NCBI GenBank assembly: GCA_021613535.1
Contig: CP075495.1
Span: 1,674,001 to 1,738,000, forward strand
Source of the DNA: Adineta vaga
Taxonomy: Eukaryota; Rotifera
DNA: 64,000 nt
Direction: 5' to 3'
A program made the position numbers and the translations under genes. The notes beneath the pieces were generated by a model, which ran no database searches, was not told where the DNA came from, and saw only the letters and a program-made list of their open reading frames with translations. This document shows positions 58,029 through 64,000 of the stretch, piece after piece. Numbering within the stretch: the stretch's first letter is position 1; each line of letters opens with the position of its first letter.

Positions 58029-60259
58029 CTAGAAGGCAGTTTCATCTACTGAATCAAGTTCGATTTGAGATGAGAACATTTCATTCTCATCTAACGTTGT
58101 AAATGGCTGCGAGAATGTCCCAAGAATATCAGACGATGCTGATGATGAAATTTTCATCCATACAATACCGCCAACAATGGCAATCAAAACAACAGGTATC
58201 ACAGTTGCTACTACAATAACTAACGTTTTATTCGTAGGCGTTGGTTCAAGATTTTCTTCTATGGTTGTAGAATTTTCTGAGACAGAAGTTAACGCTGAAG
58301 TTATGGATGTCTGACGTGAAGTTGTTACGCTTATTGACGTTTGAGATGATCGTTGTGTTATTGTTGTTACCGTTGTTTTTGTTGGAACTGTTCGTGAAGT
58401 TGTAGTAATCGTTGTTGAGCGTGTCTAAAAATAAGAGAAAATTTATTCATGAATGATGTTTCGCTGATAGTAAGATAATTTCAGAATGATCTAAACTCTA
58501 CCGGAGAAGTACTGATTGATGTTTGTTCTGTGGTAGCCGTTGTTGTTGTTGTTGTTGTTGTTGAAGGAGTTCTGATGGTTGTAGATGAACTGGATTTTTG
58601 ATATGACGTATCACTCTATAATAGTAAAATTTCTATATTGTGATCTAGTAGCTCTTAATGTTAATTGCAGTGCTATAAATAATTGTACGTACGATAGGAA
58701 GAAACAATCACTTACGTTGGTAGTAAGAAATGTTGTCGTTTTTAAAGATGGACTCTCTGTTGATACTCTGACCTATGTTATGGAATGAAATAAAAGTTTG
58801 TTAAAGTATATGTTTTACTGTAGATGTTTTCGTGTCGTAAGATTTAGTTGAACTAAGACTAAAGCAAAAAAAAGTATCTAAGATATTGCTAAGGCAGCTC
58901 GTAGTCTATCTTACGTATCAGTTGTATCAGTCGTATATATTATTGAAGAAATCTAGTTGAAAAGAAATGGAAGATACTTTGAGAAGAGAGGCAAGCTGAA
59001 TCATAGATAATTTTATTTTCGATTACATAATAGTCGAAAGCAGCTTTCTTTGGCAACGTTTTACTTTTGATTAAACAATCATTTTCATGACAAATATTTA
59101 TTTTTAAATCGTTCATTCACAGTGATGTCGTATGACTTACAAAAGTTTTCGTTAGAATAGTCATCGTAGTTGGTGATGTTTTTAATGTAGAAGTTAATGT
59201 ACTGTTCATAAGATATGTAGTAGATTTAAGCAGTCGAAGATTATCTATAAATTCTTACCTGGTTATCTCCATCGTATTTGATGTTGTTAGTGGTTCATCT
59301 AAAATAAAAATTGTTGAATTAATCAACTGTTTCATTACTGAAAAATACATACTGCAAGCACCTTGAGTAATAGAAATCTCATCAAAAGCAATGCTTGTTC
59401 CAATCGTATCATATACAGCTTTTGCAGCATCGAAATACACCTACAACATACACATATCACTGTGTCCTTACAGTACAGCAATATCTCCGTTTACCTTGTA
59501 ACCAGGTGCTTTTGCATTATAGGTCACTTCTTGTTTTATCCATCCATTATAAGGACTACTTGTCACACGATCAATCACTACATCTTCACCATCTACTTCT
59601 ACTTTATGAACTGTGATACTCTTTTGTGTTGCATTCGACATGTAATAATAATAGATCAAACATTGTTTGTTCATACCATTGATACCACTATCAGATGGAG
59701 TTCGTATTTGAAAAGATTTTATTGCTGTAGTTGCTAGTTTTATTGAACCAAACTTTCCTATTGACATGAACAATTAACAATAGACATCAGACATGTTTCA
59801 TGTATGTTTACCTAATGTGCACGTGCCATTGACATTAGGTGCTGTTAGACAAACACCAGAATAACAGAAATACATATCCCATTGATAGGCACCTATTTGA
59901 AATGGTATTGCACATCGTTGTCCATTAGCAGTTGGTTTTACTAACAAGAAGATGAAATGTTATATGATAATAGCAGATGAGAAGGTAGTTGTTTGGCTCA
60001 CAGAGAGACGTGACATCAGAAAAAGGACTGTCTGGTGATTGTCCTGTGAAACTGCCTGTTGATGATTGTAGTAGTAGTCCTCCTGTGAGACAGTTTTCAG
60101 CAATTGTTGCACTGTCAAAATTACATTGATATAATATTTGAGAATTGACATTGAATAAACCAATAATCACTAAATATAATATATGATACATTACTTGAGT
60201 CACTCAGTACAAGACTCTCTACCAAAACAGAAAAGAATCGAACTTTGTTGTATCTTCAT
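58029..60259 (-). CDS. Surface-family member F
   Basis: Exon 1 (60259-60223, 37 bases) encodes MKIQQSSILFCF and joins VIIGLFNVNSQILYQCNFD. The ectodomain has the same eight cysteines (AENC, QRC, WDMYFC, GVC, GTC, KQCLIYYYYM, TQGAC) and blocks SPFSDVTS, NGWIKQEVTY, KVYFDAAKAVY and IAFDEISI. The signal intron and the ectodomain introns are at the same places as in the other members. The stalk runs over several small exons between about 59310 and 58424 and is Thr/Ser-rich. The last exon (58424-58029) has TM helix LVIVVATVIPVVLIAIVGGI, then a tail ending SQIELDSVDETAF. It is diverged from members C and E and closest in style to A and B. Function unknown. Confidence 0.77.
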
Positions 60260-60506
60260 TATCAGGGTGAAAAAAGCGAACGATCATACTATCCTCACCT
60301 TAGTATTTTTTAAAAGTATACACGCTAGATAATAATTGTTTTTTTGTTATCTAAACAGAACGAAAAAGTTGTTCTATAAATTTTCTTTTCAAATGATTCA
60401 TTACGCAATGAAGGTTGCCATGCATATTTGTCAGTACAAAAAAATTATTGTGCGTGTTTCATTAATTTGCATTTGATATTTATTCAATCAATATTAAAAT
60501 TTGAAC

Positions 60507-61197
60507 GTGGCGTATATCGACGATTCTTCATCTTCCGAAGAATCATCGATATTAAAAAAGAAGAAATTATTTTGGGTAACTCGTTATTCATTAGGAAAAA
60601 CTTTATCAAAAGAATTATTCATTGAACATGAATTTGCTGATGATGAAACTCGGCATCGTCTAATTGAATTATATACATCAACACGAAATGAAAGTCATCG
60701 TCATTTAATATTAGCAACACTAGCATTGATTCTCAATCCACCAATTGGTAGGAGAAGTTTTTTCTCAATGAATTATAGAGTAAAGTATTCACTCAGGTTT
60801 GATGGCATGTATTTTCATCTATATGGCCAAACGACAATCGAGACATATAGTGATAAATTATGAGAATGTTGTTCATGAACAACTTGCTGCTCGATATACT
60901 TTTATTTCTTATATTCTTAGTAAGAATAGTCTTGCTTTAATTCAAAAAAGGTCATTTACAATGAATTTTATTTTAGGTATTATTTCAATTGGCTTGACAG
61001 TTAGTGTGATCACACTTGTATTGCTCTACTTTTTTGTACGTGATTTCACTATTACAAATCGAAAATCTTTGAATCTGACTTACTACCAACATGCGCTGTC
61101 GCTGAAAAATATAAATACTTTCAATAATCAACAAGAAGAACATGATTATGTTAATCGTGATGCTTTTGAATTAGAACAAAAAGAAAAATATAAATAA
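60507..61197 (+). CDS. Uncharacterised membrane protein, start codon apparently GTG
   Basis: Two exons, about 60507-60750 and 60798-61197, joined in phase 1. The protein reads (V/M)AYIDDSSSSEESSILKKK, LFWVTRYSLGKTLSKELF, HLILATLALILNPP, then RQSRHIVINYENVVHEQLAA, a TM helix FILGIISIGLTVSVITLVLL and a hydrophilic tail ending ELEQKEKYK. No ATG lies in frame at the start: a natural MAYIDD start would need ATG where the sequence has GTG (60507-60509), with a stop codon in frame just upstream. Either the start is in an unseen upstream exon, or the start has been lost. No family is recognised. Confidence 0.5.
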
Positions 61198-61225
61198 TTA
61201 CATTATACTATCACAGAATAGAAGG

Positions 61226-61447
61226 ATGGGTGACTGTGAGAATCTAGATTCTATGTTGAATATTTACACTCATATTCTTAATTATTGCTATTCACTTTGC
61301 ATTATTTGGTTTATCTGGATTATCTATTCCTTACCGGAACGAAAAGTACTTCGACAAAATAATTTAGTTTTTGGAATGTTATTTCTTTGTATTATTATTA
61401 TTATTTCAGTGATGCTAGCAACTAGTTTAGCATCATCGACTCTATGA
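61226..61447 (+). CDS. Small membrane protein, 73 residues
   Basis: Begins MGDCENLDSMLNIY and has two hydrophobic segments (YCYSLCIIWFIWIIYSL and MLFLCIIIIISVMLATSL) joined by a short basic loop (PERKVLRQNN). It follows the previous gene by only 28 bases on the same strand and may be a further exon or a neighbour gene. No family is recognised and codon use is uninformative at this length. Confidence 0.35.
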   Translation: MGDCENLDSMLNIYTHILNYCYSLCIIWFIWIIYSLPERKVLRQNNLVFGMLFLCIIIIISVMLATSLASSTL

Positions 61448-62269
61448 AAGATTTTTCTAGGTGGTGGTGGTGGTGGTCGATTCGGAAAATTGTTGGTGAA
61501 CTTATATTTTCGTTGACAGTTGCATTTATTCTGTTTGAAGCTATGTATTAGCTCGTATTGAACAGAAAAAAACGTTATTTAAAGTCACTTGTTGTGCTTT
61601 ATCAGTTGCTACTATTGTACATTTGAAATATTCGTCATATTATTTCCACTATATGTCATATAATTCACGGATACCTATGCTAGTAAGAACTCAGTTCGAA
61701 AGAATTTTTTGTGTTTTCTTCATATATATGTGATACTCGAAAGTTGAATTCAATTATTCAACTGTTATGTTCTCGTCCCGTTTTTATGTTTCGATTAAAA
61801 TCATCAATCAAACTTATATGTTTTAATAAAGTATGTAAATATTGAAAATACCGTAATGCTGTTCTTTTCTTCACTTGTCCATAGAAATTATTTACAATAA
61901 CGAATTGATAAAAAATGTATACAGTAGAGTAATCGAAAAGGTTAAAAGAGGAGTTTGTATAGATACGATAATAGCATTTTGACCTAGTACTTAAAAGAAC
62001 ATCAAATATAAATCAGTAATCAATACGAGATTTTAAATTCAAACAATAGACATAATTGTAAGTTGAAATTATTATTTTAATTAATAATTAATGATCGCGT
62101 TATGATAACATACAAGGATAAGGATTTTAAAAATACTTGCGTAGGTTTTCTTCAGATACACAGGTATTTTAACTTATAAAGTTCTACAGATTGATTAGAC
62201 TGACTTCCTTTAAAGGTTTTCTCGTAGATAAAATCTGTACATTATAGTGCATAAAAAAGACATAGCTTA
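61448..62269. other. Intergenic, AT-rich
   Basis: A short GGT run at about 61461-61475; otherwise no coding exon or repeat recognised. Confidence 0.4.
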
Positions 62270-62545
62270 CTAGGAATATCAATTTCAAAAGTATAGCATA
62301 TTCGATTTCGTACTGAGCGCATTTTACAATCAACAGTATTAACCGTACATCTGATAAATTCATCATGAACTTTATTGTCTAATTTTCATATTGATTGTTC
62401 ATCATCACTATTTAGACGTACATCATATAAACAACATGAAACAGCAAATGTTGGTTTACTATGTAACTCTGCTGGTAATTATCGAATATTACTTACTTGA
62501 ATGCATTCTATGCAACTAATATCATCAAAATTCCCACAATGTTTC
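62270..62545 (-). pseudogene. Cysteine-rich gene relic with an in-frame TGA
   Basis: On the minus strand, fragments read HCGNFDDISCIECIQ, then SCCLYDVRLNSDDEQSI, then after a TGA in the same frame KLDNKVHDEFIRC, CKMRSVRNRICYTFEIDIP with a GTAAGC donor after it. The pieces have the regular cysteine spacing of a secreted module but contain a stop and a presumed intron of only about 25 bases, shorter than any other here. Best read as a decayed exon set. The family is not recognised. Confidence 0.35.
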
Positions 62546-62657
62546 TCTAGGTCCAATGGAGGGTCGACATGAGGTTAGAATGGTCATCGGAGCGTGCGTG
62601 TGAGACTAAGAAAATATCTTCATATGATCTTTTGCTTTTTTCGTATATCTTTTCATA

Positions 62658-63896
62658 GCCTAATGGAAATTTTGCTCATGAACAATATTGTAATCGTTAT
62701 TATATATGTCAAAATAATCTACGATATTCTATCGAAAAAAATGAATGTGATTGTGAAGATAAAGTCGATTGTAAAGGTCGAGAAAAATTAATAGGTTTGT
62801 ATGTTATTTTTATGATGTGAATTCGATTTGATTTATGATATTTTTGTAAATAAATATGTACAGATACGGAGGGTCTCGATGATGAAGTACGTCCAGGTTC
62901 AAATAATACTCGAGGGCGTTCAACTCAATATTGTACAAGAGGTTTAGTAAGTAAAATCTGTGATTATTTCTATTTATAGTCACAACTTGAAGCAACTACA
63001 ATATGGAGAAGAATATTGTATGGTTTTTCTTAGGTTTGGCGTCAGGACATTCCATCGAACGGTCATTGTAATTGGTCCAAAGAACGATCAACTGATGGAG
63101 CAGATTGTAATGGCAAAGCTCTGGAAGAAAAAGAGCCATTTTTCTATTACCAATGTATTTATTCCCTTGTTATTTTATTGCGCAGATTTTTTGTCAAAAA
63201 ATTAGCTGAATATGGAATGTAGTCGTATGCTTCTCGTCTTCGAATTGAAACAAAACATATTTGATATTTTCTTGTTTTCTAGCGGGTCTAGTTTTTAATG
63301 AAAAAGAAAAAAGAATGTGATTATCAAAGAGATATCATTGATGGATCAAAAGGTATATTATGTTTAACACCACTTAGGTTTCTTCGATCAAAACCCAAAG
63401 TTGATGCTACTGGACAATTCCCGTAACTAAATAAAAACTCTATTCGATTGAGAACACGTTTCGATTGTATCAATAAAGATCAGCAAAATATGTTTGCAGA
63501 TTTAGATTGGTATAATCTTTGTCATGTTTGTATTGGCAATCGAGATAATCTATTTCTTTGTCTACCAGGAACAATATCTAATGATACAAAACAAGATTGT
63601 ATGAATCGTTATAATGGAATAAATTGTAATGGTACACGTTCTTACTATAAACCAACAACGAAACGTCAGAAACGTATCGATTTGCCATCTACACCGCGAC
63701 AAGTACCCGTAACAAATCATCGTTTTGCTGATATAAAACGTTTATCAATGAATAATAATCATCATCAACGAATTCCTTTTGAGTAAATTATTTTCATTTG
63801 ATATTTTAGTACAATGATGATAATGATGAAGACGAAGATACTTCGACTGATGATTCCTTTCAACGACGACGACATCGAGATTATTAATTCTCATTC
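62658..63896 (+). pseudogene. Chitin-binding (peritrophin-A-like) protein gene, probably disrupted
   Basis: Pieces on the plus strand read PNGNFAHEQYCNRYYICQNN, then CDCEDKVDCKGREKLI, which matches the type-2 chitin-binding pattern (C...C-x5-C...C). Further exons give NTRGRSTQYCTRGL and VWRQDIPSNGHCNWSKERST. A second module, GLVFNEKEKR then CDYQRDIIDGSKGILCL, needs a one-base shift near 63311-63318 in an A-rich run. A third block (63448-63786) reads TRFDCINKDQQNMFADLDWY...LCHVCIG...LFLCLPG...NGINCNGT. A final exon may encode NDDNDEDEDTSTDDSF and stop near 63886. Such proteins bind chitin in cuticle or gut lining. The 5' start with signal peptide was not found. Either a pseudogene or a base error in the A run. 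Confidence 0.45.
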
Positions 63897-64000
63897 AATG
63901 AACATAAAGACAAACTATGTTTCTCTCTCTTTTACTTGTACGATGTAGTTCTTTCGTCGATTTCATCACCTACACGTGAATAAACCGAAACAGTTTTTTG

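Noticed and set aside
1-64000. CRISPR arrays, bacterial operons, rRNA or tRNA genes
   Set aside because: No regular direct repeats with spacers, no ribosome-binding-site pattern and no cloverleaf or rRNA core sequence were seen; the genes have spliceosomal introns.

Overview
The window looks like nuclear DNA of a bdelloid rotifer or a close relative. It is AT-rich and gene-dense. Introns are very short (mostly 45-60 bases, GT...AG). Coding sequences are clearly animal (Roquin, SETD9, LRRFIP, ANKFN1, TNFAIP8, a two-pore channel, TMEM216, PYM1, SFMBT). There is one intronless methyltransferase of bacterial type, and short GTGTGGG-rich hairpins that resemble the bdelloid telomere unit. The species assignment is inference; no rRNA, tRNA or diagnostic transposon was seen.

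Layout. 1-2.9 kb: 3' part of a Roquin gene (+). 3.8-4.6 kb: SETD9 (+). 4.6-6.0 kb and 10.1-12.3 kb: members A and B (+) of an unrecognised surface-protein family. Between them lie an NHL-repeat gene with an in-frame stop (-), a foldback repeat and the methyltransferase. 12.4-20 kb: a four-helix membrane protein (-), LRRFIP (+), a coiled-coil protein (+) and an acidic nuclear protein (+). 22.3-32.9 kb: ANKFN1/wide awake (+), with three candidate first exons. 33.4-42 kb: an uncharacterised protein (-), a secreted dienelactone-hydrolase-like enzyme (+), a RING-H2 protein (-), a TNFAIP8 protein (-) and a B-box-like protein (+). 42.4-51.1 kb: a block of four minus-strand conserved genes: two-pore channel, TMEM216-like, PYM1 and SFMBT. 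51.4-60.3 kb: four more members (C-F, all -) of the surface family. 60.5-63.9 kb: small membrane proteins and decayed or ambiguous cysteine-rich genes, including a chitin-binding one.

The most interesting content is the six-member surface family. Each protein has a signal peptide interrupted by an intron, an ectodomain with eight invariant cysteines that resembles a MAM fold, a Thr/Ser-rich stalk often built from a run of very short exons, one transmembrane helix, and a short tail that usually ends near an 'EL(D/N/S)' motif. Members C and E are almost identical through ectodomain exons and introns but unrelated in stalk and tail. This points to recent gene conversion or exon shuffling. The architecture suggests a diversifying cell-surface recognition or protective-coat family. 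Its function is unknown.
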